Source of the DNA: Ryuthela nishihirai
Lineage: Eukaryota > Arthropoda > Arachnida > Araneae > Heptathelidae
Length of the DNA stretch: 64,000 nt
Assembly (NCBI GenBank): GCA_038380435.1
Contig: JAWZYU010000011.1
Coordinates: 77,063,501-77,127,500 of the forward strand
Direction: 5' to 3'
Shown: one piece after another, positions 1 through 11,390 of the stretch
Layout of the letters: each line of letters starts with the position of its first letter
How positions within the stretch are numbered: position 1 is the stretch's first letter
The notes under the pieces: model-generated
What the model was told of the DNA's origin: nothing
Seen by the model: only the letters and a program-made list of their open reading frames with translations
Databases searched by the model: none
Translations under genes and position numbers: made by a program

Positions 1-1026
1 TATATACCAAAGTCCTTCAACAAATAGAACCCATTTTTAATTGATCGACAAATCGCCTCCAAATAAAGTTATATGTTACCCAATACTTCTATGGCCTTAT
101 TCGCAAATGCAACCAATTCTAGTTCAATTTTTCCTTCAGATAAAAATTATTTACATTTTAAAATTAGGAATTGTAATTAATTCTTGATCGTGCATAATAA
201 TTCGTGTCATTTCCTAACTTTTAACTGCATCTCAACGGAAAGTTTATGTTCAAGCGCGTACCTGGTTTAGAAAGGATTTCGAGGAAGAAGCTTTTAATCT
301 CATTTTCAAAGGTTCCCTTGATGATATAGAAACTCAAAAGAGGACAATTCATTACCTTCATTTGCGATTCGATGACAGAATTAGGAATGCAGATCAACGA
401 AAAGAAAAAATTCCATCCCATTTCCCTGGGAGTGAAGATTCCCTGACTTAATGAACTTCAGACGACAGATCAAGCAGAGTAAACGGCATCGTACGAGCTG
501 GCCGAGGCGCGTGCAGCATCTGATGTATTTCTGCCACATTTCGTTGCTCCGCTGTCGTACGAGGCGGAGTTTTTATCCTATTTTTTGTTTCCAGATAGCC
601 GAGGGTCATAAATATTTCACTGGGTTCATTACAGTGTCCACTTGCGCAGCAGAGCAGAAGTGCAGTGCAAAGGGCAGGCGTGATGCTGGGGGATGGAATG
701 TTAATGGCATTCATGATTAACGTAGCCATGTCTGTTATGTATAATGCATCATCCGTGCTTCGTGGCGACCACTGTAGCACAATATGCCAATTACCAAATG
801 TCACGGTTGCCGATATCAATCACCGGCTGAATAATGCAAAGAAGCCTTCTTCACTTCGCTATTCTAGTCTCAGCCCTTGCAGCAGTTGCCGTTCACATCG
901 CCTCTACCTACATTCACTGGGACGAGGTATTCGCTGCGGAAAGCCAATGGCCAAGTTCTCTTTCCGCACACATCTTGGCTGTCTCTCAGCGGCATTTTTT
1001 GCATCCACAATGAGCTAAATGGCTAC
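1..1026. other. Unassigned upstream sequence
   Basis: No recognisable gene or repeat family. The part from about 440 to 1000 is richer in GC than its surroundings and holds overlapping short open frames on both strands, none with a domain I recognise and none flanked by convincing splice sites. It may be an old repeat. Confidence 0.4.
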
Positions 1027-1029
1027 GTC

Positions 1030-1340
1030 ACAATGACTCCCAGGGATGAGTAGGGGCAGGAGACCCACTGGACAGAAGACAGGCTCCCGTTAAGAAATTA
1101 AGCTTCTTCTTTAACATGAGTAGAGCATGACTCTCCTGAACACGAGTCCCAGCTGCGTCAGCGTTGAGAATTATCTCCGCAAAATTCCCCGCCCTGCCCA
1201 CGGTCAGTAGGGGACACCGATGGACTTGGAAAGGCCGCCATCCGTCGTCTGGAACGTTAAGCCGTGACCCCGTGTGCGGGAGAACCATACCCTGTGCACG
1301 TTAAAGAACACGCTGGATGGCCTTGACTGTGAGCTACCTA
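1030..1340. repeat. Rearranged SINE-A fragments
   Basis: Two pieces of the 390-bp SINE-A family (complete copy at 47387-47772) lie next to each other in opposite senses. Positions 1033-1110 resemble the middle of the element read one way. Positions 1145-1340 resemble the region from the tRNA-related junction to the middle read the other way, including the blocks around 'acggtcagtaggggacaccg' and 'cgtgtgcgggagaaccatac'. The tRNA-like head is missing. Old and rearranged. Confidence 0.7.
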
Positions 1341-2405
1341 AAGAAGATAAAGCAAGAGAAAGGAAAAGTGAAAATCAAAAGAAGAAAAAAGAAAGGGTTA
1401 AAAAAAATAGGGTGAAGAGGGAAAGGAAGACTAAAGAAATGCAAAAATCCCACTTCAACCAGTCAAAACTTATTGCGGACTTTCAGTCTGTGCACACTTA
1501 ATAATTCCAATTCCGAATTCTTCAAAAGCAGGGATGAATCGTCAAATCATGGTCGCAGTAAAATCAGATTTATATACATGATACTTTTCCGTTAACTCCT
1601 TAAGAAATTCCGTATACTCTTTCTTCAGTTCTCCTTGATTATCCAGGATTTTTGCAATATTTGCCATATCTTCTTTAATAGTTTTTGTAATATTTTATAA
1701 TATTTGCCATATCTTCCTTAATAGTTATAGTTGATTCGTTTTTCCTTTTACTGGCTATTGCTTTAAAGAGTTTCTTCAGTTGCCTACATGGCTCTCTTTT
1801 AGTCCAGTTACCACCTTTTTGGCTTTACATTTTAGCATCTGCTTTTCGGTGTTTCAGGTGTTGTTCCGGAGTTTTGCACAGCTTTTCCTGCTCTGTATCT
1901 TTGTCGTTTTCTATTGCTTTATCAGCGTGATCCTCAAGTATGGGGTCTATGATCAATTCCCCATCAGGTATCTCAAAGTTGCCGTCAGTGTTGACTTTTT
2001 CAGCAGGGGCGGGGGGGAGAGCTAGAAGTAACGGCGGAAACCATGGATGCGTGCTGCCTCTTCCGTTTTGTTGACTTTCCTATCACTGGTTTTTCCAAAT
2101 TTATGTCCACATCAATTCTGTTTTCTTTACCTATACCTTTTGTTATTTTGATCTTCATATTTACATTAAATGGTTGAACTTTTGGCGATGAAATCGCATC
2201 GGCAAACGTTTTCCTATTTATTGCAGCATTAGGACAATTATTAGCAAAATCTTCGGCCATTCACATAGGAAATTCATTGGAATCACATCACATTGGAATA
2301 TTCATTGTTACCAATGGACACATCATGACATTATGATAATGGACACATCATGACCTGAGTATGAAAGTGTAGCTGTATAACCAGCAATAGACAAGAAATT
2401 TGGGA
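1341..2405. other. AT-rich unassigned sequence with short duplications
   Basis: No gene seen. A purine-rich stretch lies at 1340-1450. A roughly 58-bp segment around 'atatttgccatatcttc' is tandemly duplicated at about 1650-1735. 'ggacacatcatgac' is repeated at about 2310-2355, and the same phrase recurs at 3177 inside the foldback arm, so the outer edge of that arm may reach here. Confidence 0.4.
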
Positions 2406-2702
2406 GTTCATTCTCCATTTCAATTCTAGCTATTCTATTCCCAGTAGGAATATTCTTAATTGATGAAGGAAAACTACAACTAATTTTTCAAATTTCTGTT
2501 CTTTACATATTTTTGTAAAACTCGAAAACAGCTCTGCTGTTTCATCATTTCAGTGATCTGTAAAGATATATATTAAAACTGCTAAGTTTTTGAAATATGT
2601 GAATTATAATATTTCATTAGTACCAATCAAACTGGAAAAGAGTTTTCCATTATCATTTTCATTTGTTTCCAATCGAAACTTCATGACGTTCACATTATAA
2701 AA

Positions 2703-2907
2703 TAAAATAAATACCCCCTCAAGCAGCTGCTTGCTACAGACGTCTAATAGGAGCCTGTCTCTTTAATACACCATAATAGAAGGTCTGTAAGGATGGCAGA
2801 ACCTCAACAGAAAAATAGCACATACATCCATACCTTACTCGAGGCTCGAACCCAGGTCCGTTAGATCAGTATTCAAGCGCGCTAACCACTCGGCCACGGG
2901 ACGGTTA
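2703..2907 (-). repeat. SINE-B (tRNA-derived), inside foldback left arm
   Basis: Read on the minus strand this begins with a tRNA-like head ('ccgtggccgagtggttagcg', fitting a pol III A box), then a B box within 'gggttcgagcctcg', and ends with the family tail 'agcagctgcttgagggggta'. Related copies lie at 20450-20647, 22815-23022 and 61442-61641. Confidence 0.75.
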
Positions 2908-3659
2908 CACTATTAAAATTTCATATTTCTATCATTAATACATCGTTGCAATATTCGCTTGAAATTTTAGAATTTTCGAACTTTTTCACCGTTAGAGGGC
3001 GCAGTTATAGTTTTTGAAAGATTACGAAAGTGCAAATCATAATATTTTATCAATTCCTACCTAACCCTAAAAGGAATTTTTCATTTATCTCTAAATACAA
3101 ACAATTATCTTCTAAAACAGAAAAATGGGTTTTTCCCACCCACCCCCGGGTCTAAAAGGTTAATTCATTTTTACCAATGGACACATCATGACATTCACAT
3201 TCCACCACCAAAATTTAAAATTTCTAGATTAAATACGTCATTTGCAATATTTATTTCAAATTTTGGAATTTGCAAATTTTTCCACCGTTAGAGGGCACAT
3301 TAATAGTTTTCGGAAGATTTAAAAAGTGTAAATCATAATATTTTATCAATTCCTATCTAACACAAAAAGAATTTTTCATTTATCTCTAAAAACAAGTAAT
3401 TATCTGCAAGAACTAAAAAGGTATATTTTCCCACCCCCTCTGGGTCTAAGGGATCAACTCATTGATGTCAGTGGAAACTCCATGACCTTCACATTCCACC
3501 ACCAAAATTTCAAATTTCTGTTGTAAATACATCGCTTGCAATATTCGTTTGAAATTTTTGAATTTTCACCTTTTTCCACCGCTAGAGGGAGAAATTATAG
3601 CTTATAGAGATTTGGAAAGTGCATATCGTAATATTTCATCAACACCAATCCAACACAAA

Positions 3660-3730
3660 AAAAGTTTTGATTTATCTCTGTAAACGTTTTCGTTTATAGA
3701 GATAAATCAAAAATTCTTTTTGTGTTTGAT
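3660..3730. repeat. Short inverted repeat at the inner end of the foldback left arm
   Basis: 'gatttatctctgtaaacg' and 'cgtttatagagataaatc' face each other across a few bases, extended by 'aacacaaaaa' and 'tttttgtgtt'. This is where the unit orientation flips locally, just before the central region. Confidence 0.65.
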
Positions 3731-3785
3731 AGATTCGAAGTCTACAGACGACAGAGCAAAACTATTATTTCGTTTTCTTTGAAAA

Positions 3786-5250
3786 CGAGATAAAAATTCA
3801 TTTGTTACAAAACAATACTTAGCAGTTTCAAACTATCCTGACTTAAAACTACTCATTGGGGAGCGTTAAAACTTTATTTTTATTCACCATGATTTTTACC
3901 CACTCTCTCGAATGTAGCTTGTTTTTTAACTCGAAAATAATTCATCTCGTATAATAATATATGTGTTATAAATTCAAAGGGATGAAAGTTTAGCGTGAAT
4001 TCATAAATAGCACATATGTATGCCACTAAAGTATGAATGATGTAATTTATTGCAAAGACACAATTTTATTACAAATTAATCAATTTTATCTAAACCTAAA
4101 TACTTCTATTTCTCTTAGCATAAAGGCAAACCACTTTGTATTGAATCTCATTTGCGACATTAAATAACCTTAATAAAACTTTATACCTTATACATGTGAA
4201 ACGTTTAACATTGATCTCCCCTGACAGCGGACCAAATAACAAACTTTACCGTTGATTCCTCTTCTCCACAGGAACCATGTTTCATCTTAAATCAAGTAAG
4301 AGCAGTCCTTTTACATAGCATTACACAACACTAATTTTTATACGCTCTCTCCTTCTTCCTTTTACTACTCCACTATATCTCTTTGCTTTCTTTCACAATT
4401 CTTACTATTTTCAAAGCATTCTCGTTCTAAACAGTTAATAACGTTAATCGTCACGCTAGGTATAGTCGAGCGTTCATGATACACCTGTCAGATGCCATTG
4501 TAGCGCTTTCATCTGTTGTAACAATAGCAAATTATCCCCTCCAGCCAACTGCTTCTCTCAGAAGTCTGACAGGATCCTGTCAGCTTAATATGTCACAGCG
4601 AAGATTTACGACCTTAGCAAAAATTCAGCACAAAAAAGAAACATCTATACTTTACCCGGCACTCGAACCCAGGTCTCTTTGATCGGAAGCCAGCGCGCTC
4701 ATTACTCTTGCTAGCACATGCTTAATTTATTCCGTAACAGATTTAATTTCCTTTGCTTACAATGTGATCGGCAGGATATGAAGTAACAAATGCCAATCCA
4801 GGCAGCTAATTTCTCCTCACTTCCGTTATCCTGTTATGAAGTAACATGTTCCCAAAATATTCCACTTCGAAACGTGCGAACAAATAGTCTGATGAAGTTG
4901 AACTCATTTAGAGCTTCGATGATCTTTCAAGCAAAAAGAAAAGTCTGCTTTAATCACAGAAGTTTTTGGGTTGTACCTCTTGCATTTACCTTTTCACTAT
5001 TTCGCTACCAACTTCTAACACTATGGGACATTGTAATCCAATGGAAGTGAAAGTGGTAAACTTCCGAATTAATTGTGTAAGCTCACAACAGCTTCATGTC
5101 TAAAATTGACGGATGACCTCTGGCCCATCCTAAACGTGCCAACTACGACGGATGAACGGCAAGCACAAGTTGAACTGTAGCTTATATTTTTGAAATCAAC
5201 TGATGATGTCATATTTGAATCAGATGGCAAATGCGTCTGACACGCGCTTC
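3786..5250. other. Central region of the foldback-like element, unassigned part
   Basis: AT-rich sequence with no transposase and no recognisable gene. A degenerate SINE-B (about 4535-4715) is the only repeat I can name here. Confidence 0.45.
4535..4715 (-). repeat. Degenerate SINE-B copy
   Basis: On the minus strand it keeps a B-box-like 'cctgggttcgagtgccgggt' and the family body ('gacaggatcctgtcag'), but the A-box end has decayed and the tail is changed. Older than the copies at 2703 and 61442. Confidence 0.6.
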
Positions 5251-5261
5251 TCTTCGAAAGG

Positions 5262-5650
5262 GGGGCTGGGGTGGCTCAGTCGGTAGCGTGCCAGGCTCGT
5301 AATCTGTAGTTCCCAGTTTCGAGTCCCAGCTGGGTCAGCGTTGAGATTTATCTCCGCAAAATTCCCCGCCCTGCCCACGGTCAGTAGGGGACACCGATGG
5401 GCTTGAAAAGGCCGCCGTCCGTCGGATGGGACGTTAAGCCGTGGCCCCGTGTGCAGGAGAGCCATACCCTGTGCACGTTAAAGAACACGCTGGATGGCCT
5501 TGACGGGAGGCTACCATCTGTCTCCCAACAGCTGTTCCAGTGGGTCCCCTCCCCCAACCTTCTCTGAGCCTTCGGGGTCAATGTGACCTGGCCATTTAGC
5601 CCGTGGTGTGCAAAAAAGTGTCGCTCAGAGGTAAAACAACCCAACCCAAC
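5262..5650 (+). repeat. SINE-A, full length with 11-bp target duplication
   Basis: A tRNA-derived SINE in sense orientation. The head carries an A box ('tggctcagtcgg') and a slightly altered B box ('gtttcgagtcc'). The body includes 'cggtcagtaggggacaccga', and the tail ends in repeats of 'caaccc'. It is flanked by identical copies of TCTTCGAAAGG at 5251-5261 and 5651-5661, the hallmark of LINE-mediated retroposition. A long minus-strand open frame here is only the antisense of the SINE. Confidence 0.9.
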
Positions 5651-5944
5651 TCTTCGAAAGGAATTTCACGTGGTTCATGCAAAGAAAGATGTTCGTATAC
5701 AAATAGTCCATTACTGTCGCAAGATGTTTTGATGCTCGTGCAATGATGCATATAAGCGCCTCCTTTTACTTCATAAAAGTTTTTATAAAGGCAGAAAACA
5801 TTCATTTTCATTTATTGTTGCTTTCAAGAAATTGTAATATAAATAAATAAAATTTTTTTAAATACAGATTTTTTCCATGTGCACCATAAAAAGTAGAAAA
5901 TGAAACTAAAGCATATCATCGAGGGTTCATCAGTCACTGAGTTC

Positions 5945-6028
5945 GTATTCACTTCAAAGGAAGATGAGGTGCTAGCAATCTTCTTGAGTAAGTAAAACGA
6001 CGCCTTATCTTCCTTCGAAGCGAATACA
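5945..6028. repeat. Imperfect palindrome in foldback centre
   Basis: 'gtattcacttcaaaggaaga' near 5946 faces its inverted counterpart 'cttccttcgaagcgaatac' near 6010, with about 35 bp between. It abuts the TIR element at 6034. Confidence 0.6.
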
Positions 6029-6033
6029 AACTA

Positions 6034-6366
6034 CCGTATTTTAACGTGTATAAGGAACCCCCTGATTTTTCATCAAAGATATTTTTATTTTAAGATATAA
6101 AAAAAAGAAATTTTTTATTCATCATCGGCGGTCTCTTTATGAGCGCACCGTTGCTTGACGAACGCGTGCACTTCTCCTCCAATAGGACGTCGCGACCCGT
6201 TGGGTGTCGGCCTGAAGCTTGCGGTGTTGCAAGTTATGAAGATTTGAGTTTCGAGGAATTGAGTAATTTGTTAATATCTATAATACTATCCATGTATAAG
6301 AAACCTCCCTATTTTTCGGACCCAATTTTTGGTAAAAAGGGGTTCCTTATACACGTTAAAATTCGG
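6034..6366. mobile_element. 333-bp TIR element (MITE) with TA target duplication
   Basis: The ends are inverted: CCGTATTTTAACGTGTATAA at 6034 and the complement of CCGAATTTTAACGTGTATAA ending at 6366, both followed inward by 'ggaacccc'. TA flanks both sides (6032-6033, 6367-6368). There is no transposase. TIR plus TA duplication places it in the Tc1/mariner/pogo superfamily. The short plus-strand open frame inside is not a credible gene. Confidence 0.75.
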
Positions 6367-7491
6367 TAAATTTATTTTCTGCGTTTTAGGACGTATATGG
6401 GAAGATAAGTTTGTTTTTTTTATTTTTATCTCGTGTCCAAAGAAAAGGAGATTATAGCTTCGCCTTGTCGTCTGTCTGTCCGTCTGTAGACATCAAACTT
6501 TTTTTGTTTACAGAGATAAATCAAAATTTCTTTTTGTGTTGGATAGGCATTGATGAAATATTACGATATGCGCTTTCCGAATCTCTGTAAAGCTATAATT
6601 ACGCCCTCTAGCGGTGGAATATTTTGAAAATTCTAAACTTTCAAGTGAATAATGCAAATGATATATTTATGCCAGAAATTTGAAATTTTGGTGATGGAAT
6701 ATGAAAGTCACGAAGTTTCTTTTGCCAACAGTTAGTCGACCTCTTAGACCCGGAGTGGGTGGGAAACACACCTTTTTAGTTTTAGCATATAATTGTTTGT
6801 GTTTAGAGAGAAATGAAAAATTTATTTTGGATTAGATAGGAATTGATAACATATTATGTTTCACATTTTTTAAATCTTTCGAAAACTATATTTACGCCCT
6901 CTAACGGTGTAAAAATTTTAAATTCCAAAATTTCAAACAAATATTGCAAACGACGTATTTAAGCTAGAAATTTTTCATTTTGGTGGTGGAATGTCAACGC
7001 CATGACGCTTCCATTGGCAACAATGAATTGACCTCTTAGACCCAGGGGGTGAGAAAACACAATTTTTTGTATTAGCTGATAATTTTTTGTATTTAGGGAT
7101 AAATGAAAAAATCTTTTTAAGGTTAGACAGGAATTGATAAAATATTATGATTCGCACTTTCGGAATCTTTCGAAAGCTATAATTACGCCCTCTAACGGTG
7201 AGAAAGATTGAAAATTCCAAAATTTCAAGCGAATATTGCAACGATTTATTAATGATAGAAATATGAAATTTTGATGGTGGAATGCGAACGTCATGAATCT
7301 TCCATTGGAAACAATGAAAATGATAATTAGGAAACTCTTTTTTAATTTGATTGGTACTAATGAAATTTTATAATTCGCATTTTTCAAATTCTTAGTAATA
7401 GTTTTAATATATATGTCTTTACAGATCACTGAAATGATGAAACGGCAGTTTTTAATATTTTACAAATAAAATATATAGAATAGAAGTTTGG

Positions 7492-7876
7492 GTTGGGTTG
7501 TTTTACCTCTGAGCTGCACTTTTTTGCACACCATGGGCTAAATGGCCAGGTCACATGGACCCCGAAGCTCAGAGAAGATTGGGGGAGGGGACCCACTGGA
7601 ACAGCTGTTGGGAGACAGATGGTAGCCTCCCGTCAAGGCCATCCAGCGTGTTCTTTAACGTGCACAGGGTATGGCTCTCCTGCACACGGAGCCACAGCTT
7701 AACGTCCCATCCGACGGACAGCGGCCTTTCCAAACCCATCGGTGTCCCCTACTGACCGTGGGCAGGGCGGGGAATTTTGCGGAGATAAATCTCAACGCTG
7801 ACCCAGCTGGGATTCGAACCTGGGAACTACACATTCCGTGCTTGGCGCGCTACCGACTGAGCCACCCACGCCCCGT
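7492..7876 (-). repeat. SINE-A inserted in foldback right arm
   Basis: Full-length SINE-A in antisense orientation. The tRNA-like head is at the right end, with B box complement 'ggattcgaacc' and A box complement near 7853-7864. The left end is the 'gggttgggttg' tail. The 12-bp duplication ATAGAAGTTTGG sits at 7480-7491 and 7877-7888. It interrupts sequence that pairs with the foldback left arm near 2500, so it is younger than the foldback structure. Confidence 0.9.
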
Positions 7877-7960
7877 ATAGAAGTTTGGAAAACTAGTGGT
7901 AGTTTTTAAGAGGTATTCCATGGACAGCAATAAGCTATCTAGTTTTCTGAGAGAGGTGTG

Positions 7961-8480
7961 GGAAATGAAAGTTTTTAGATTTAAGAATTAAAAGACGAAT
8001 ACTTTTATGTTGTATAACTACTAATGAAATACTATTTGCATTTCTCCCATCATCCGTTGGCTCAAATTAAAACTTTTAAAGGATGAAACAGTAGGTAAAG
8101 GAAAAACTTCCTTATCTTTGAAAACGAGATTTTCAAATGCGCCAGAGGCGGTATGAGTCTTTCTAGTCATGTTAATTTACATTTTGTTTGTCACTAAAAA
8201 CATCTACCTGTCTATCCCATATCAAACTTTCATTTGATATAGGACTCATAAACATCGAGCACATTTTTCCACTCACTGTTTATTAGAGTTGTGTTCGAGG
8301 TGGCCCATGACATTGGAGAGTCACAAACTTTAATTTGAGATATACCCCCGAGAAAATTCGCCCCATTTTTAGGAGAGAGAGAATGGTGGAGGAAAATTTC
8401 GAAATAGTGTACGACAGTCCTCATATGAGCTTTCATTTGACACCTAAGTCGTAATTGTAGGCCCTCACATTTAGAAAATC
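7961..8480. other. AT-rich unassigned sequence
   Basis: No gene or repeat family recognised. 'gaaaacgaga' near 8121 recalls the inner edge of the foldback arms, so this may hold another decayed unit. Confidence 0.35.
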
Positions 8481-8484
8481 TATA

Positions 8485-9446
8485 CAGGGTGATTCAAAAC
8501 TTATCGTTCAAATTTCGTGGGGAGGTAGGGAATACGTCAGGAAACCGATTTCACATAGGAAAGTATGTCCGCAAACGTCATCTACATGAACAAAATGGAC
8601 AAGTAAAGTGAACACAAGGAAACAGTACAGTTAAGTGGTAACGAATGTGACTTTTATTCCAACAAGGTAAAGTACAGGTTCACAGTAGGTGCTCAAAATT
8701 GCGACCATTTACACGGACACAGGATTCACAGCGCCGTTGCATTGACCGCCGAACATTTTCAAAAACTCCTGGCATATCACGGACAATGCCTGCGGCGGCC
8801 ACTATTCGTGCAACAAGGTCCATTTCACTGTCGACGGGAGTCTCGTACACATGGTCTTTCATGGCCCCCCACAAAAAGAAATCCATGGGTGATAAATCAG
8901 GTGACCTGGGTGGCCAAGCGATCGGTCCACCTCTACCGATCCATCGAGCTCCGAAAATTCGGTTCAGGTAATCACGCGCAACAATTGTGCTATGGGCTGG
9001 AGCCCCGTCATGTTGATACCACATATCTCGGCGGATATGCGCAGGAACAGCGCCCAGAAAAGTCGGTAACACTGTCTCGAGAAATATTAGGTATTTCCGG
9101 CCGTCCAATCGGGGAGGTAGCAAGTAAGGTCCCAACAAACAGTCACCAATGATTCCAGCCCACACATTTACGGCAAAACGATGTTGCGCAGCGTGACTTC
9201 TCGTACCATGCGGGTTGTCGTAAGCCCACACATGTGAATTGTGTGTATTGAACACACCTTCACGAGTGAATGAAGCTTCATCTGTAAAAAGGACAGAAGC
9301 TGGAAAACTGGGGTCCATGGGTACATACAGCGGCCTCTACATACGCATGCGTACATTTGCGGACATTCTTTCCTATGTGAAATCGGTTTCCTGACGTATT
9401 CCCTACCTCCCCACGAAATTTGAACGATAAGTTTTGAATCACCCTG
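8485..9446 (-). mobile_element. Internally deleted DD41D Tc1/mariner element
   Basis: The element runs between TA dinucleotides at 8483-8484 and 9447-9448. Its terminal inverted repeats begin CAGGGTGATTCAAAACTTAT and agree over about 91 bp with one mismatch. The interior encodes most of a transposase catalytic domain but no DNA-binding domain. The high identity of the arms suggests recent activity in trans. Confidence 0.92.
8680..9318 (-). CDS. Truncated mariner-type transposase (catalytic domain only)
   Basis: A 212-residue DDE transposase remnant. It shows the first catalytic Asp in LFTDEASF (residues 10-17), the second in QHDGAPAH, and the third in SPDLSPMDFFLWG. There are 41 residues between the second and third Asp, so a DD41D pattern, known from rosa-like Tc1/mariner elements. 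Full transposases of this superfamily are about 340 residues with N-terminal paired helix-turn-helix domains, which are missing: the frame starts only about 40 bp inside the right TIR. The catalytic triad is intact but the protein should not bind its TIRs alone. It lies wholly inside the element at 8485-9446 and was probably mobilised by a full-length relative. Confidence 0.88.
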   Translation of the reverse strand: MDPSFPASVLFTDEASFTREGVFNTHNSHVWAYDNPHGTRSHAAQHRFAVNVWAGIIGDCLLGPYLLPPRLDGRKYLIFLETVLPTFLGAVPAHIRRDMWYQHDGAPAHSTIVARDYLNRIFGARWIGRGGPIAWPPRSPDLSPMDFFLWGAMKDHVYETPVDSEMDLVARIVAAAGIVRDMPGVFENVRRSMQRRCESCVRVNGRNFEHLL

Positions 9447-9806
9447 TATAATAAAAGAAAGTGTCTGTCTGCCTGTCTCTCTGTGTGTGTGTCTGTCTTT
9501 CTGTGAAATAACTCATCGAGAAATTAACGTACACGCTCCAAATTTTAAGAGAATATATCTGATTGTGGTCCGAATTGCAGTGTCAAATTTCAGGTCGAAA
9601 GTCCAAAAGGGAGGCTTGTTAGAAAAAAATATTTTACCATTCTCTTCCTGCGAGAAATGAGAATCGCTGTCAAATTTACTGTTGCCATTTTCTGCTCTCT
9701 AATTGTGAAAGTAAAGAGTTAAAATAGCATTTAAATCTCCTGCTGCAAATCTGCTGCCGTTCCCAGATTTCCCACGTTTCCAAAGGAGCATGTTAAAAAG
9801 TAATTA
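9447..9806. other. Pyrimidine-rich and AT-rich spacer
   Basis: A simple CTGT/TCTG-rich tract lies at about 9460-9505. The rest is unassigned. Confidence 0.5.
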
Positions 9807-11390
9807 CAGGTAATCCCCGTTCATCGCGAAGGATACGTTCTGGACTTGGTCGCAATAAGCGAAATTTCGCGATCAACGGGGGTTTTAAAAAATTATTTTA
9901 AAATTCGGAAAAACACTTTATTAATAAAATAAATGTTATTAATAACATAAAAATATACATAACGTAATTCGTAATTCATTCATTTTGTTCCGCGTTGCAA
10001 AAAGGAATCTAGATTCCCTTGTTAGGCCTCTCTACTTTTATTATGCAACATTTGCCGATAACTGTCAAAAAATCCGTTACAACCACGCTTTACAGCACTC
10101 ACTCGCTCGTAATCTTCGTCGTTTTCTTCTAACAACTCCATGCATTGATTTGTGAAGAGAAAGGGCCTTTTCAATGATTCTGACACTTAACTTTCGCACG
10201 GGAACAGGTTCCGAGACGTCATTTTCTTGGGACATAGTATGGCAGTCCATTTCCTGCAGCTCTTCATTAGTTAAGGGTTCGCCGTGTGATTTTAACAAAG
10301 TCTGAATATCATCTACATCAACACCTTCGATGCCTCTGGAAGTGGCTATAGGACTAATATCTTCGATGATATTTTGAATATCATTTTCATAATTGAGGTG
10401 ATCTTCAACAATTTCTCTGAGCCACCTTTTCCAAACACCCTTCATACACGACTGGGTGACTTCATTCCATGCTTCGTCGATGTTTCTGATAACTTTCATA
10501 GTAAATTGTTTCCACCAAACCCACATGGCATCTCTACCACCTCCATCAGTTTCTTTAATGATGTTGGCGCATCGCTTTTCTCAAATAATAGGCTTTGAAT
10601 GCTGCTATTGCGCCTTGATCCATAGGCTGTAAGATGGAAGTAATATTCGGAAGTAAGAATACCGCTTCAACGGGAAAATCAGTGCACAGAGTCTCAAGTT
10701 CCACAGGATGACCCGGCGCATTGTCCAACACCAAAAGAGCTCGAGGTTCAACTCCAATATCCTCGCAATATTTTTTTATTGCTGGGCAGAAACAAGTTTT
10801 AAACCAGTCCATAAATAAATTTTGTGTCATCCAAGCCTTAGGGTTACTTCGCCAAAAAACTGGTAAATTGTTTTTAGAATAACCTTTCATGGCACGAGGA
10901 GTTTCTGATTGATAAATCAACAATGGTTTCAATTTTAATTCTCCGGATGCATTTCCGCCGAGAAGAAGAGTTAGACGATCCTTGGCTGCTTTAAATCCAG
11001 AAGCAGTCTTCTCCTCCTATGGAAATAAACGTACGTGTTGGCATTCGTTTCCAATATAAGTCCCGTCTCATCTACAATAAAAATTAAATTTGGTGGATAA
11101 TTTCCCCTTTCAACAAATTTCACGGAACTCCATTGGATATTTTTCAGCTGATTCTACGTCTGCACTAGCAGGGGTCTATAGGAGATGGAATTCCTTTCAT
11201 CTTTAACTTTCACCATCTCACAAGCTATCATATGACGCATAGTTTGTTATCTTCGGCCATCACGTTCCGAAGATATAAGCGGTACAATCATTTTCATATT
11301 TTCCCTTTTTACGGAGGAAGATAGCACGTGCGGTAGATTTCTTTTTTTGTAGCCTATGACATCCGCTCTTCATAAGCTTTTTATTTGGCA
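9807..11390 (-). mobile_element. Decayed Tigger/pogo element
   Basis: The right (3') end of the minus-strand element is marked by 'caggtaatccccgttcatcg' at 9807, typical of Tigger-like termini, preceded by TA. Transposase remnants occupy 10077-11340. I could not find the matching inverted end near 11.4-11.7 kb, so the 5' end is probably lost. Confidence 0.75.
10077..11180 (-). pseudogene. Tigger-like (CENP-B/DDE_1) transposase pseudogene
   Basis: Several reading frames on the minus strand together resemble Tigger transposable element-derived transposase. About 11030-11180 reads VDETGLYWKRMPTRTFIS, containing the first catalytic Asp. Then 10555-10932 carries KPLLIYQSETPRAMKGYS, LVLDNAPGHP (second Asp) and LLPNITSILQPMDQG (third Asp). 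Finally 10077-10526 carries an acidic C-terminal region. Frame changes near 10990 and 10540 and a lost N-terminal CENP-B HTH region make it non-functional. The catalytic DDD residues survive in the remaining pieces. Confidence 0.85.

Larger units (their letters stand above)
2410..7960. mobile_element. Foldback-like element with long repetitive inverted arms
   Basis: The left arm (about 2410-3785) and right arm (about 6410-7960) are inverted diverged copies of each other. Each holds about three tandem ~295-bp units, marked by 'ccgttagagggc' near 2989, 3286 and 3580 and by its complement near 6602, 6894 and 7187. The inner edges match ('gaaaacgagataaaaa' near 3778; complement near 6423). The outer parts also match after later SINE insertions are removed. 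The 2.6-kb centre has no transposase. Long, internally repeated terminal inverted repeats are typical of Foldback-type elements, but family assignment is inference. Confidence 0.6.

Noticed and set aside
448..1018. Possible coding exons in the GC-richer stretch near the left edge
   Set aside because: Overlapping open frames on both strands, no recognisable domain and no splice sites that keep a frame.
5220..5644. Short proteins with 'HRCPLLTVGRAGNFAEI' recurring at 1.2, 5.3, 7.7, 17.2, 40.1, 47.6 and 49.4 kb
   Set aside because: These are translations of SINE-A copies, not a gene family.
10374..10598. Short plus-strand frame in the Tigger region
   Set aside because: It is antisense to the Tigger transposase pseudogene.
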